Source: Nocardioidaceae bacterium (GTDB lineage: Bacteria; Actinomycetota; Actinomycetes; Propionibacteriales; Nocardioidaceae). From it: a stretch of DNA of 64,000 bases. Below, piece by piece: positions 49,078 to 57,816 of the stretch (position 1 is its first letter; each line of letters opens with the position of its first letter). The DNA is taken from positions 1,207,607 through 1,271,606 of the forward strand of contig JAUJOD010000001.1 in the NCBI GenBank assembly GCA_030447865.1. Direction: 5' to 3'. The position numbers and the translations under genes were made by a program. Below the pieces are notes generated by a model that did not search any database, was not told the origin of the DNA, and saw only the letters and a program-made list of their open reading frames with translations.

Positions 49078-49100
49078 AGCGGGCCACAACCCCTCCCCTG

Positions 49101-49243
49101 CGACTTGTCAGGGTCCAGGGCCCTACTGCCGCGTGGATCAGCCTGACAAGTCGCGGGGGTGGTACGTCGGGGGTCAGCCGCTAAGCACCCCCGACTTGTC
49201 AGAACCCATTCGGCCTATAGGTCGACTACGTTCTGACAAGTCG
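49101..49243. repeat. Two family 1 palindromes
   Basis: The first (49101-49153) has perfect 12-bp arms CGACTTGTCAGG / CCTGACAAGTCG around an inner CAGGGCCCTA. The second (49192-49243) has perfect 14-bp arms CGACTTGTCAGAAC / GTTCTGACAAGTCG and an inner CGGCCTATAGGTCG. They fill the gap between convergent ispH and the 77-aa gene. Arm changes are paired on both sides. Confidence 0.92.
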
Positions 49244-49256
49244 CGGGGTTTCAGGG

Positions 49257-49490
49257 TCAGCCGCTGAGTCGGGCGGCGAGCAACTGCTTGCCCTGCTCCG
49301 CACCCTTGCGGCTCTCACTCTGCGCGCGCCGGAAGAAGTCGGCCAACTCGTTGTCCCCGGCCCGCTCAGCATCGCCGATGTAGACCTCAAGCTTCAACGC
49401 GTTGCTCAGGCACGTCTCCGTGAACCAGAGGATGTTGTAGTCCTTGTCCTTGGTGCCGGTGACGTCGCCGGTTTCGCTGTCTTCAAGCAT
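49257..49490 (-). CDS. Small conserved-looking hypothetical protein
   Basis: 77-aa acidic, mostly helical protein (KDYNILWFTETCLSNALKLE, then DFFRRAQSESRKGAEQGKQL). Not recognised. It starts ATG 49490 with AGGAGA about 6 nt upstream. No membrane segment or signal peptide. Stands alone between ispH and the membrane protein at 49556. Confidence 0.75.
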   Translation of the reverse strand: MLEDSETGDVTGTKDKDYNILWFTETCLSNALKLEVYIGDAERAGDNELADFFRRAQSESRKGAEQGKQLLAARLSG

Positions 49491-49555
49491 GTCTGCCTCT
49501 CCTTGGGTGGTCGGTTCGCTTGGAGTACCCGTCTACACGGACTCCAAGCCCCCGG

Positions 49556-50233
49556 TCAAGGAGCGCTGAGCTGTCGACGAGCGATCAGGCGAGCGCCCAC
49601 GACGAGCAGCGCGGCGCCGTACCCACCGACGAGTCCGTCGGCGTGGGTGGTCAAGCCGACCATGAACACCTTGCTCAGGCTGGCGTCCGGCAGGATCGCG
49701 TCGGGAAACAGCGCGGCCACCGCGCCAATCACTGCGGCGAACGCCAGCGGCGGCAGTACGGCGGCAGTGAACAGGTCGTGACGACGTACCGCCATCGCTG
49801 CGACCAGCCCCACCACCACGAAGCAGACATCGAAGAAGAACGTCAGCCCGCCGACCAGCGCCAGGTTGAGCGCGGCAACGGCAGCGGTAGCAGCGAGCGT
49901 GGCCAGGATCGCGCCGCGCCCCGGGATGCCCGGCTCAGCGGCGTACTCGGCAGCCGTGCTGGCAGTTGTGGCGCCCGTCGTGGCGACAGTGTCAGCAGCG
50001 GCTGCGTGCGAGCCGGTGTGGGGCACCGACAGTCGCTCACCGGTGCCGGCGACCCGCCACGTCACCGACGCCGGGTAGGGATCGGTGGCAGCCGTGGCCC
50101 ACTGCTCGGTGCTGTCGTCGGGCAACCAGACGGTGCTACCGCTGGGTGGCGGGGGCTCCTGGACGAGGAGGTCAAACTCGACGTCCGGCTCGTTGGCGGA
50201 CTCCGGGCGCGTCGCCCAGTGCGAGGTGGTCAT
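49556..50233 (-). CDS. Membrane protein (Rv1111c position, DUF6542-like)
   Basis: 225-aa protein with a long Ser/Thr/Pro-rich cytoplasmic N-terminus (about 105 residues) and a C-terminal part of four to five membrane helices (LATLAATAAVAALNLALVGG onward, with FFFDVCFVVVGLVAAMAV). Position between ispH and ychF equals Rv1111c. The family label is from memory of such proteins; function unknown. Confidence 0.65.
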   Translation of the reverse strand: MTTSHWATRPESANEPDVEFDLLVQEPPPPSGSTVWLPDDSTEQWATAATDPYPASVTWRVAGTGERLSVPHTGSHAAAADTVATTGATTASTAAEYAAEPGIPGRGAILATLAATAAVAALNLALVGGLTFFFDVCFVVVGLVAAMAVRRHDLFTAAVLPPLAFAAVIGAVAALFPDAILPDASLSKVFMVGLTTHADGLVGGYGAALLVVGARLIARRQLSAP

Positions 50234-50365
50234 GTCGCCTCCGCAGTGCCGGGTCTTCGCTGCTCACGCTAGGGGAGCGGTCGACGTACGGCGGTCACGC
50301 CACGCCGCTGACCACTGACCCGTCTCACGTCCGCGGTCTGCGGCCTCCGCCCCGCCCGCGGCAAG

Positions 50366-50407
50366 GATCCGAGTTCTGCGTCGTCCCTACGACGTAAGAC
50401 TCGGACC
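50366..50407. repeat. Family 2 palindrome (42 bp)
   Basis: GATCCGAGT (50366-50374) and ACTCGGACC (50399-50407) flank an inner GCGTCGTCCCTACGACGT stem. This single copy lies in a divergent gap, upstream of the GNAT gene, rather than at a gene end. Confidence 0.8.
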
Positions 50408-50469
50408 GTTCGTGAGGGGGTGAGGGAGGGTCGTCGTGTCGGTAGGCTGCGGCGGGCGAAAGGAGGGCC

Positions 50470-50994
50470 ATGACGGACCTGGTGTTCGAGACCGAGCGCT
50501 GTCGGGTGCGCGACTGGCGAGCCGACGAGGTCGAGCGGGTGCTTGATCTGTACCGCCGGTGGGAGGTGGCGCGCTGGCTCGGCAGCGTGCCCGCGGCGAT
50601 GGAGTCGATCGAACAGGCGAGGATCATGGTCGAGCGGTGGCGTTCGTCAAACTCCGAACACGACATCGCCGGGCGGTGGGCAGTCGAGCGCAAGGCCGAC
50701 GGAGTTGTCGCTGGGACGGTGTTGTTGGTGCCGCTGCCTGACGGCGACGGCGAGTTCGAGGTCGGCTGGCACTTCCATCCCGACTCGTGGGGGCAGGGAT
50801 TCGCGACGGAATCGGCTCGGGGTGCTCTGGCTCATGGCTTCGAACACGGCTTGGAGGAGGTGTTCGCCGTCGTACGGCCCGACAATGCGGCGTCGATCGC
50901 GGTGTGCCGGCGGTTGGGCATGGCGGAGCTGGGCCGGACGTCGAAGTACTACCGCACCGAGCTCGAGCTGTTCCGCACCACGCCGGCACCTTGA
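50470..50994 (+). CDS. GNAT N-acetyltransferase (RimJ-like)
   Basis: 174-aa acetyltransferase with the acetyl-CoA loop in WGQGFATESARGALAHGFE and the C-terminal NAASIAVCRRLGMAELGRT. The N-terminus (TERCRVRDWRADEVERVLDL) fits the RimJ/RimL subgroup that modifies N-termini or small substrates. A strong AGGAGG precedes the ATG. Just upstream of ychF, separated by 30 nt. Confidence 0.88.
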   Translation: MTDLVFETERCRVRDWRADEVERVLDLYRRWEVARWLGSVPAAMESIEQARIMVERWRSSNSEHDIAGRWAVERKADGVVAGTVLLVPLPDGDGEFEVGWHFHPDSWGQGFATESARGALAHGFEHGLEEVFAVVRPDNAASIAVCRRLGMAELGRTSKYYRTELELFRTTPAP

Positions 50995-51024
50995 GGCACG
51001 CTGCACGCCGTAACCTAGACGCCC

Positions 51025-52104
51025 GTGGCTCTCACCATCGGGATCGTCGGGCTCCCCAACGCCGGCAAGTCGACGCTGTTCAACGCGCTGACGAAGAACA
51101 ACGTGCTGGCGGCGAACTACCCGTTCGCGACGATCGAGCCCAACATCGGTGTTGTGGGGGTGCCCGACCCGCGGCTCGACGTACTGGCGGAGATGTTCGG
51201 TTCGGCGAGGGTAATGCCGGCGACCGTCCAGTTCGTCGACATCGCCGGCATCGTGCGTGGCGCCTCGGAGGGGGAGGGGCTGGGCAACAAGTTCTTGTCG
51301 CATATCCGGGAGGCGGCTGCCATCTGCCAGGTGACGCGGGTCTTCGAGGACGACGACGTCTCGCACGTCGAGGGCAAAGTGTCGCCGGCTGACGACATCT
51401 CGACGATCCAGACCGAACTGATCCTCGCCGACCTCCAGACGGTCGAGAGGGCGCTGCCACGGTTGGAGAAGGAGGCGCGGCTGCGGAAGGAGAATGCTGC
51501 GCTGCTTGCGGCGGTGCGGGAGGCGAAGGCGGCGTTGGAGACGGGTACGCCGATCACCGCGGCCGCCGACGTCGACTCGTCGTTGTTGCGAGAGCTGTCA
51601 CTGATGACAGCCAAGCCGTTCCTCTACGTCTTCAACTGTGACGCCGACGAGCTGGGCGACGAAGAGCTGAAGGCGCGGATGCGCGACCTAGTCGCGCCGT
51701 CGGAGGCGATCTTCCTTGACGCCAAGTTCGAGGCGGAGCTGGTCGAGCTTGACGACGACGAGGAGGCGCGGGGGATGCTCGCCGAGATGGGCGTCGACGA
51801 GCCGGGACTCGACGTACTCGCCAGGGTGGGGTTCGAGACGCTCGGTCTGCAGACGTACCTCACCGCCGGTCCTAAGGAGTCCCGCGCCTGGACGATCCGC
51901 CGTGGCGCGACCGCCCCCGAGGCGGCCGGCGTGATCCACACCGACTTCCAGCGTGGCTTCATCAAAGCCGAGGTCGTCTCGTACGACGACCTGGTCGCCG
52001 CCGGCTCAACGGCGGCCGCCAAAGCGGCTGGCAAGGTGCGCATCGAGGGCAAGGACTACGTGATGGCCGACGGCGACGTGGTCGAGTTCCGCTTCAACGT
52101 GTGA
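51025..52104 (+). CDS. ychF: Redox-responsive ATPase YchF (OLA1 type)
   Basis: 359-aa P-loop NTPase of the Obg family that binds ATP and ribosomes. The G1 loop GLPNAGKSTLFNALT, G3 DIAGIVRGASEGEGLG and the C-terminal TGS domain (GFIKAEVVSYDDL, ending DGDVVEFRFNV) are intact. GTG 51025 follows TAACCT by eight nucleotides. Matches Rv1112 and ends the conserved block. Confidence 0.95.
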   Translation: MALTIGIVGLPNAGKSTLFNALTKNNVLAANYPFATIEPNIGVVGVPDPRLDVLAEMFGSARVMPATVQFVDIAGIVRGASEGEGLGNKFLSHIREAAAICQVTRVFEDDDVSHVEGKVSPADDISTIQTELILADLQTVERALPRLEKEARLRKENAALLAAVREAKAALETGTPITAAADVDSSLLRELSLMTAKPFLYVFNCDADELGDEELKARMRDLVAPSEAIFLDAKFEAELVELDDDEEARGMLAEMGVDEPGLDVLARVGFETLGLQTYLTAGPKESRAWTIRRGATAPEAAGVIHTDFQRGFIKAEVVSYDDLVAAGSTAAAKAAGKVRIEGKDYVMADGDVVEFRFNV

Positions 52105-52145
52105 ATCCGCGCGTTTGCGCAGTTCAGAGCCGGTGTAGCGACTCC

Positions 52146-52175
52146 CAGTCCGCACAAAGCCCGCAAGAAGATTCA
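52146..52175. repeat. Imperfect direct repeat, left end of accessory block
   Basis: CAGTCCGCA then CCGCAAGAAG, matching 58271-58300 at about 25 of 30 positions. It follows the ychF stop by about 40 nt and precedes the accessory genes, like a left attachment relic. Confidence 0.5.
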
Positions 52176-52303
52176 GTCTGTTGGGCTCGCGGTGACCGCT
52201 TCAGGGTCCTGCGGGGCTCTCAGAGCTGACGGCCGACGTCCCCGATAGCGGCATGGTCGGTCTCAGACGGCGCGCTGTCGTTGGGCTGAGTTAGGTTTGC
52301 GTA

Positions 52304-53083
52304 GTGGAGCCGACAGATCCCATGAGCCGCCCTCAGGCGTCGGGTGATCGTTCAAGGGCGGCCTTCGAAGTCATTGCCGCATCCTCGCTGGGGGGCCGTC
52401 GGTTCGAGCCGGTCCGGGAACGTCTTGTTGATCCGGATCTCCGCGCGGCGGCTGGTCGCTTGCGGTTGCCCGCCGGCAGCTTGAACTTCCTCATAGCGGA
52501 GTGCCCGCTGCCGGTCGGACTGCCAGACCTGTTGATTGCTTCGCTTGATCAAGTTGCGCTGCTTGGGCGCTTGGCCGTTGGCGCTCCGCCGATTCTGTCG
52601 GAACCCGCCACGCGCCTAGTCGCCAACCTGAGCACGACGCGCCCGGCCACGGTCGACTCGCTAGCAGGTTTACTGGGTTCGACCAAGCGACAGGGGAGCA
52701 GGGTGCTGCTTGGATTGGCCAAACTCGGCGCCGCCTACCGCGAAGGAGACCGGTGGTTCCGGGCGGCTGGCTTCGAGCCAGTGGGGCGAACATACGCCCT
52801 GGAAGCGAAAGTCGACGACTGGCGATCGGGCTTGGATCAGTGTCTCAGGTACGGCGCCTATGCGGATTCGACGACCCTCGTCCTTCCTCGGATGAGCGAG
52901 AAGGTGAGAACGTCCGCAGTTGGCAGATTCTCGGCATTAGGCGTTGGTCTTTACGTCGATGGTAGGTGGCTAGTCCGCCCGAGACTTTCGAGGCTGAAGG
53001 CCGCCAAGCGGCTGCTGGCCAGCGAGTACGTATTGGCTGCTCTCGGAGACACGGTGTCGCTGAGCTCTTCCAAGCAGCCCTAG
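52304..53083 (+). CDS. Hypothetical protein, possible PD-(D/E)xK nuclease-like
   Basis: 259-aa cytoplasmic protein, not recognised. An N-terminal region with two winged-helix-like segments (TVDSLAGLLGSTKRQGSRVL) is followed by YALEAKVDDWRSGLDQCLRY, where an ExK (EAK) with GxxQCLRYGAYAD resembles the core of PD-(D/E)xK nucleases. That reading is tentative. GTG 52304 follows TAGGTT by six nucleotides. Convergent, with a 4-nt overlap, to the barrel-like pseudogene. Confidence 0.7.
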   Translation: MEPTDPMSRPQASGDRSRAAFEVIAASSLGGRRFEPVRERLVDPDLRAAAGRLRLPAGSLNFLIAECPLPVGLPDLLIASLDQVALLGRLAVGAPPILSEPATRLVANLSTTRPATVDSLAGLLGSTKRQGSRVLLGLAKLGAAYREGDRWFRAAGFEPVGRTYALEAKVDDWRSGLDQCLRYGAYADSTTLVLPRMSEKVRTSAVGRFSALGVGLYVDGRWLVRPRLSRLKAAKRLLASEYVLAALGDTVSLSSSKQP

Positions 53084-54241
53084 ATCCAGATCCCCTCCGC
53101 GCGGGCATACGCCTCGAGCCCTCCCACGGGGCCATCTATGTGTTGCCCTCGTACCTGCTGGAATAGCCGGCTGTAGCGGCGCCTGAAATAGTCAAGCTCC
53201 GAGATCGAGAACTCGTAGATATCCCGCAGGGCCTGCACACGGTCGGCAGGGCTTCTGCCGGCCGAATCCACTGTCGCGACCAGAGCGCGCACGGCACCAA
53301 GGTGGTGGTGGCGGAGATCCGCCGTGGCGGACGACACCGGTCCCGTGTAGAGGGAGTCCGCCCTTGTGGCGTCGTTGCGCTGGAGGATGTCGCTCACAGA
53401 GTTGTGAAGCCGGGCGGCGAGACCCTCGAAGGTGTGCCACTCGGCTTGACGTCGCACCTGAGTCGGGTCGTTTCGTTGGTACGTGGCTGGGGAGCAGACC
53501 CGCTGCTTGGTGTGCCAACCGGATCCAACGGAAGATGCACCAGCCGCAATCCCAGGAAGGCCGAAGAGATCGGAATGGCACAGAACCACGCGGGAGCGCC
53601 TGGCGAGCGTCTGGATGGTCCGGCAGGCCGCCGCAGTCTGTCGGAGGTCACTCATATCTGGCGGATAGTCGATGGTGTCTCGCACAACAGTCACGAACCA
53701 GGTCGGCGCCCGAAGGCTCATGAGAGATCCCACGTGATGCGTCTAGATCTGGCGACAACCAGAACCCCCGTCGACCGCTGAGGGACTGCCAGGCAGCTGG
53801 GTCTTGTCCCCGGCCGTCTTCTGCGAGGTCAACAGCGCTGTCCGCGGACGGCCCGATCGGATTCTCCAACGTCAATGTTGGAGTGAGATGCGGTGCCCCT
53901 AACGCGGTCTGGTGGTCGAACACTCGGGCCACATGCTCTTGGATCAGAGTAGGTGTGGAAAGGTCCCCGCGCGGGCCACCCCACAAGGACCAGGTGCGGT
54001 AATTGGCCCAGTTATCGACACCGGGCAAGGTGACCGCGTGTGTAGTCGCATCGAAAATCACCTCGCCGTGCGCACCTCGAATCCGGTCCGCGTAGTCCTC
54101 CCCTGATGGGTTTCTCGGCCTCGGAACCTGCGGCGTGAAGAATGGGCTCATCACGGCACCGTCGGCGACGCCGGCGGTAAGAGCCGCCTCCGTCCAGGTT
54201 GCCTGGCCGCCAATAGATCCGTCATGAAGGTAGAGCGCCAT
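53080..54241 (-). pseudogene. Kinase-coupled barrel-like protein of unknown function, frameshifted
   Basis: ATG 54241 overlaps the kinase stop by one nucleotide (TGATG). The first 168 or so codons (ALYLHDGSIGGQATWTEAAL to FWLSPDLDA) shift frame near 53735; the remainder (GSLMSLRAPTWFVTVVRDTI to a stop at 53080) is one frame over. The two parts overlap in an out-of-frame 86-nt stretch and together give about 386 aa; total length is one nt over a multiple of three. Alternating strand/helix pattern suggests a TIM-barrel, but no family is recognised. Confidence 0.7.
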
Positions 54242-55080
54242 CAATTCCCCCTTAGGTCCGCGAGCTCCGAGAGGACCTCTGCTGCATCAATCCATCGGCG
54301 ACCGGGTTGGCGAGCGATGCACCCGTCGACCAGCGCCACCTGCTTGGCATCCAGATCCCCCCGTACCGCTCCCAGGCTGGGGGGGTCTGTGTAGAGGAGC
54401 CGGGTTCGGTAGTCGCCGAGATTCCCCCCGACCGGGATCGGATAGTCTCCGGTGAGCGCCAAGTACGCCAGAATGCCGAGCGTGTGGACGTCGGAGGCTG
54501 GCGTTACACGAACACCAGCTGTCGCCTGCTCGGGGCTCATGAATCCGGGTGTGCCGGGCGTGAACAGCCCCGTGATGGAACTGCGGTCCAGGTGCTTGGC
54601 GAGCCCAGGGTCCAGAATCTTCCACTCCCCTGAGCTCGTTCGTCGCACGTTTCGCGCTGAGAGGTCGCGATGAACGCAGTTGGCCTGGTGCATTGCGGCG
54701 AGGCCAGATGCCACCCCTTGCATCATCTTCTCGGTGTCATCCCACGACCATTGAGGACCGAGAAGTGTTGCGAGGTCGTCGCCGTCCAGGAACTCCTCCA
54801 CCCAATACGTCGCCTCCGCTGGGGATCCGATGACCTCCAGGTCGCTCAAGACGCGAACGATGTTCGGGTGGCTGAGCGACTTAAGGAGTGCGACCTCTCG
54901 CTCGCAGCGCTCCAGCGCATGCGGGTCTGGAGCCCCCGCTAGCAGGACGACTTTGACGACTACATCGGCTGCCCCTTGAATGGCCTGGGCTACCAGCTTT
55001 TGCCCACCCTGGGCTATCGGAGCTATCGATGTCAGGCCGTACTGGGCAGCTGCCTGCCTAAGAACGTCGTCGTGATCCAT
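54241..55080 (-). CDS. Serine/threonine protein kinase, single-domain
   Basis: 279-aa soluble Hanks-type kinase. ATP lysine is K43 (DVVVKVVLLAG) with partner Glu near 62; the catalytic loop is VHRDLSARN (HRD 137-139, N144), and the Mg loop is DPG (157-159) in place of DFG. The activation segment TPGTPGFMSPEQAT is standard. No membrane helix or PASTA repeats, unlike housekeeping PknA/PknB. GGAGGG precedes ATG 55080. First gene of a two-gene operon with the barrel-like protein. Confidence 0.88.
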   Translation of the reverse strand: MDHDDVLRQAAAQYGLTSIAPIAQGGQKLVAQAIQGAADVVVKVVLLAGAPDPHALERCEREVALLKSLSHPNIVRVLSDLEVIGSPAEATYWVEEFLDGDDLATLLGPQWSWDDTEKMMQGVASGLAAMHQANCVHRDLSARNVRRTSSGEWKILDPGLAKHLDRSSITGLFTPGTPGFMSPEQATAGVRVTPASDVHTLGILAYLALTGDYPIPVGGNLGDYRTRLLYTDPPSLGAVRGDLDAKQVALVDGCIARQPGRRWIDAAEVLSELADLRGN

Positions 55081-55113
55081 AGAGCCCTCCATCGCGTTCT
55101 CATACCCTGGCAC

Positions 55114-55423
55114 ATGAATCGAGACAGTCCGCGACGGCGGGCGACAACGTGCAGACCGACGTCACAACCGACAGTTGCCAAGGCTGAACCGCCTGGCGGC
55201 CGCGATCTGCGGCTGAGCGCGGGTACTTAGCTGCGAGGAGGGCCAGATGTGCGGTGAGTCTCTGATCCGGCGAGTCGCCGGAAAGCGCGGCCCGTCTTGC
55301 TGGTCTAAGCCCTGGCAGCCGGTCAGCGCGGTGACGCAGCCCATACTGGGCCGAAAGGGGCACGTCTCGAGGCCTCAGGTCTGGTACGCCGAGCGACGTT
55401 CATCACCGCTGCGGAGTGCCAGT
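55114..55423. other. Intergenic stretch upstream of the kinase
   Basis: No gene recognised between the kinase start region and the TIGR02391 remnant. The short reading frames here have no family features. Confidence 0.5.
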
Positions 55424-55650
55424 TCATGAGCGGTGGCGTCGCCACAGATCGTCTTCGAGCGCTGACCCTTTGTGATCTCGGAGTGACGCGGACAAACTGA
55501 ACGCCGCCACCTGTTCGAGCGCAAGTTGCTCCTCGCCCCCGTCCGCGGGCGGCGGCGTGTGCATGCCGGGGTTTCGGATCGCGGCGTAGAGCCCGTCCGC
55601 GAAGGCGCGAGCGCCACGGTGCAGGTCCTGGTACGTCTTGCCGCGCAACC
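55424..55650 (-). pseudogene. TIGR02391 protein, C-terminal fragment
   Basis: GKTYQDLHRGARAFADGLYA followed by AIRNPGMHTPPP and QLALEQVAAFSL match the C-terminal core of TIGR02391 (Hypoth_ymh, Abi-like) proteins. No N-terminal part precedes it on this strand. The missing part is on the opposite strand at 56484-57055, which points to an inversion. Confidence 0.8.
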
Positions 55651-55653
55651 GCG

Positions 55654-56244
55654 CTATGGCAGCCAGCCAAGCCAGTCCGCCAGCGGGTAGACCAGTGCGC
55701 CACCGAGTGCCGCTATGAGGACGCCTTGGATCAGCACAACCACCGAGGTCACGACGAAGCCGGGCGCACTCCGCGGCGGCAATCCTGCCGCCTGCCGAAC
55801 TCTCGGGCCTAGGGTGAAGAACCACGCGATCGCGCCCACGAAACCGCTCTCTCGCTCCGCTTGCTCGTCGCGCATGTGCTCCAAGAGTCCTAAGGCTTGC
55901 AGGCCAATCTGGGTAACGAGCGGGGGATCGAGCATTGGCTCGTCGTCGAAGATCGTTGCCCACACCACCGCTGGGTTGACGGACTGCCTGTTCCAAGTGC
56001 CTGGCGGCTTGTAGTCCAACCAAGCCCCCGCAGTATTGAAAGCCATCGCGGCAGCACCAGTGAGGCCTGCTACCTTGGCTCTAAGCACGCCCACACGAGT
56101 GTCGTGCCCGTACTTAGGCCGCCATGTTGGGAACGACGAGAGAGGGCTGCCGGCGACCGGCTCCAACTCGCCGACCAACTCGTCGAACGCTTCGAGGAAT
56201 GACCGAAGGTTCATCGCCGCTCTCGCGTAGTCATCCGCTCGCAT
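55654..56244 (-). CDS. Hypothetical protein with C-terminal membrane helix
   Basis: 196-aa protein, unrecognised. The N-terminal 150 residues are largely helical and acidic (SFLEAFDELVGELEPVAG), followed by a C-terminal helix (FVVTSVVVLIQGVLIAALGG) ending at WLGWLP. Its stop codon is at the proposed inversion breakpoint, so the natural C-terminus may differ. ATG 56244 is selected as the first codon with plausible protein sequence. Confidence 0.6.
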   Translation of the reverse strand: MRADDYARAAMNLRSFLEAFDELVGELEPVAGSPLSSFPTWRPKYGHDTRVGVLRAKVAGLTGAAAMAFNTAGAWLDYKPPGTWNRQSVNPAVVWATIFDDEPMLDPPLVTQIGLQALGLLEHMRDEQAERESGFVGAIAWFFTLGPRVRQAAGLPPRSAPGFVVTSVVVLIQGVLIAALGGALVYPLADWLGWLP

Positions 56245-56483
56245 GGCGCGAACACTAACCCGCGCTGCCGACAGGCTTCCCTTCGGAAACGAGACCAAGG
56301 ATTCTGTCGGGGGATCAGACAGGCCGCCCATGTGGGCGGCTTCGCCGGAAAGCTTGGGCGTAGGCGCTCGGGCTCCCACGCCTTGTCTCGCGAACCGCCT
56401 TGGGTGAGTCTCCAAAGCAAGGGATGTGGGGGTCAGGCTCCGCGGGACCGATCGGCACGCGGATCGTACCGGTGGCCGCAACA

Positions 56484-57055
56484 TGAAGATGTCGGCGCTC
56501 CGAGGCAGAATGTCCCCCGTGGCGAAGATGGACCCGGAGTGGGCAATCACTGAGATCGACGCGTTCCTGCACGTAACGGCGCAGGTGGTCCCCGACACCG
56601 GTCCCGGCGTCGTCTACTTCGGGACGGTCATGCGCGGACCCCAGACCGACGCGACGGCACGGGCGCACGTCGTGGAGCAGATTCTCGACCGGACGTTGCC
56701 GGGCTGGAGGAACGGAGGCCCAAGGACGACGAGGACTACTCGTGGCTTCGCGACCAGGCTTTCCGCGCCAAGGCCGCGCTCGAGAGGCTGAACTCGCGGA
56801 GAAGCTGGGTGACGACGCCCCCGAGATGGACGCAGCGAACCTGCACCCGTGGGCATGGGAGAGCGGGGCGTCGTACTGGAACAGCGGCCACTTCCACCAG
56901 GCCGTCATGAAGGCGGCGAGCCGGATCAACTTCGAGCGCAGACCAAGTTGGGCTGGATGGACCTGTCCGAGACGGCGCTCTTTAGCGAGGCGTTCTCCCT
57001 CGAGGCGCCCAAGGAAGGTGCCCCGCGACTGCGCTTGGCAGAGGACGACGGCTTC
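56484..57055 (+). pseudogene. TIGR02391 protein, N-terminal fragment with frameshifts
   Basis: Starts ITEIDAFLHVTAQVVPDTG and needs at least three frame changes to read KDDEDYSWLRDQAFRAKAAL, ELAEKLGDDAPEMDAANLHP, WAWESGASYWNSGHFHQAV and TKLGWMDLSETALFSEAFSL to APRLRLAEDDG. Homology ends at 57055. Joined to the fragment at 55650 it would read AEDDG-KTYQDLHRG, as in intact family members. Confidence 0.8.
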
Positions 57056-57195
57056 ACTGAATCGATGCCGTGTCGCGATCGGCTTCCGGTACGTATGGCA
57101 ACCGGGGCTGACACCGGTTCGTTCACACGCCGGGGTCGGCGAGCTCACCACATGCACAGTTCCGGTGTTGGGACCGACGGCTACGTGTAGAGCCG

Positions 57196-57222
57196 TTGAC
57201 TGTCAATATAATGGAGGATAAT
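57196..57222 (+). promoter_or_regulatory. Promoter of the HTH-MNT/HEPN operon
   Basis: TTGACT (57196-57201) and GATAAT (57217-57222), 15 nt apart. The first base of the ATG at 57232 is about where transcription would start, giving a leaderless mRNA. TCAGTT / AACTGA (57224-57242) spans the start and may be an operator. Confidence 0.5.
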
Positions 57223-57231
57223 CTCAGTTAT

Positions 57232-57816
57232 ATGAGAACTGAGGCGCCGCTTCTCGCTCCGATCTTCCGGTCGGACGGCCAGGCGCGCCTGCTCTCCACA
57301 TTGTTGCTCACCGGAGAGGAACTGAGCGTCACCGATCTGGCCAAACGGGCCGGCCTGGCTTACCCGACCGCGCACCGCGAGGTCGCGCGCCTGGTGGACG
57401 CTGGCATCCTGAGCGAGCGACAGGTGGGCCGCACGAGGCTAATCCGCGCCAACGGTGAGAGCGCGCTGGTGGACCCCTTGCGCGAGATTCTCACGGTCGC
57501 GACCGGCCCAGTGGTGATCCTGGCCGAGGAGCTTGCGCGCATCGACGGGATCGAGTCGGCGTTCCTCTACGGGTCCTTCGCCGCGCGGATGCTCGCAGAT
57601 GCCGGTCCGGCACCGCACGACATCGACGTCATGGTGCTCGGTGAGCCTGACGTGGACGCGGTCTACGAGGCGTGCGCCCGGATCGAGTCCGCGGTGCACC
57701 GTCCCGTGAACCCGTCGATCCTCACCCCTGAGGAGTTCGCCGCGCCGTCCGGGTTCCTGGACAGCGTGCGCAGCGGCCCGGCGATCGCCGTAATCGGGAA
57801 GCTGCCGTGGCGCTGA
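57232..57816 (+). CDS. HTH-nucleotidyltransferase (MNT) antitoxin-like protein
   Basis: 194-aa fusion. Residues 1-75 are an ArsR-type winged helix (LSVTDLAKRAGLAYPTAHRE); residues about 100-180 are a minimal nucleotidyltransferase with FLYGSFAARML and the acidic pair HDIDVMVLG. Such proteins pair with HEPN toxins and may autoregulate and AMPylate the toxin. Overlaps the next gene by 10 nt. ATG 57232 is preferred over 57211 or 57196. Confidence 0.82.
   Translation: MRTEAPLLAPIFRSDGQARLLSTLLLTGEELSVTDLAKRAGLAYPTAHREVARLVDAGILSERQVGRTRLIRANGESALVDPLREILTVATGPVVILAEELARIDGIESAFLYGSFAARMLADAGPAPHDIDVMVLGEPDVDAVYEACARIESAVHRPVNPSILTPEEFAAPSGFLDSVRSGPAIAVIGKLPWR

Noticed and set aside
52105-52303. 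tRNA gene as integration site after ychF
   Set aside because: No T-loop or acceptor stem pattern could be found in the gap or elsewhere in the window.
53648-53733. Two genuine overlapping genes in the barrel-like locus
   Set aside because: An 86-nt out-of-frame overlap with family-unlike residues in the tail of the first and head of the second is better explained by a single-base shift.
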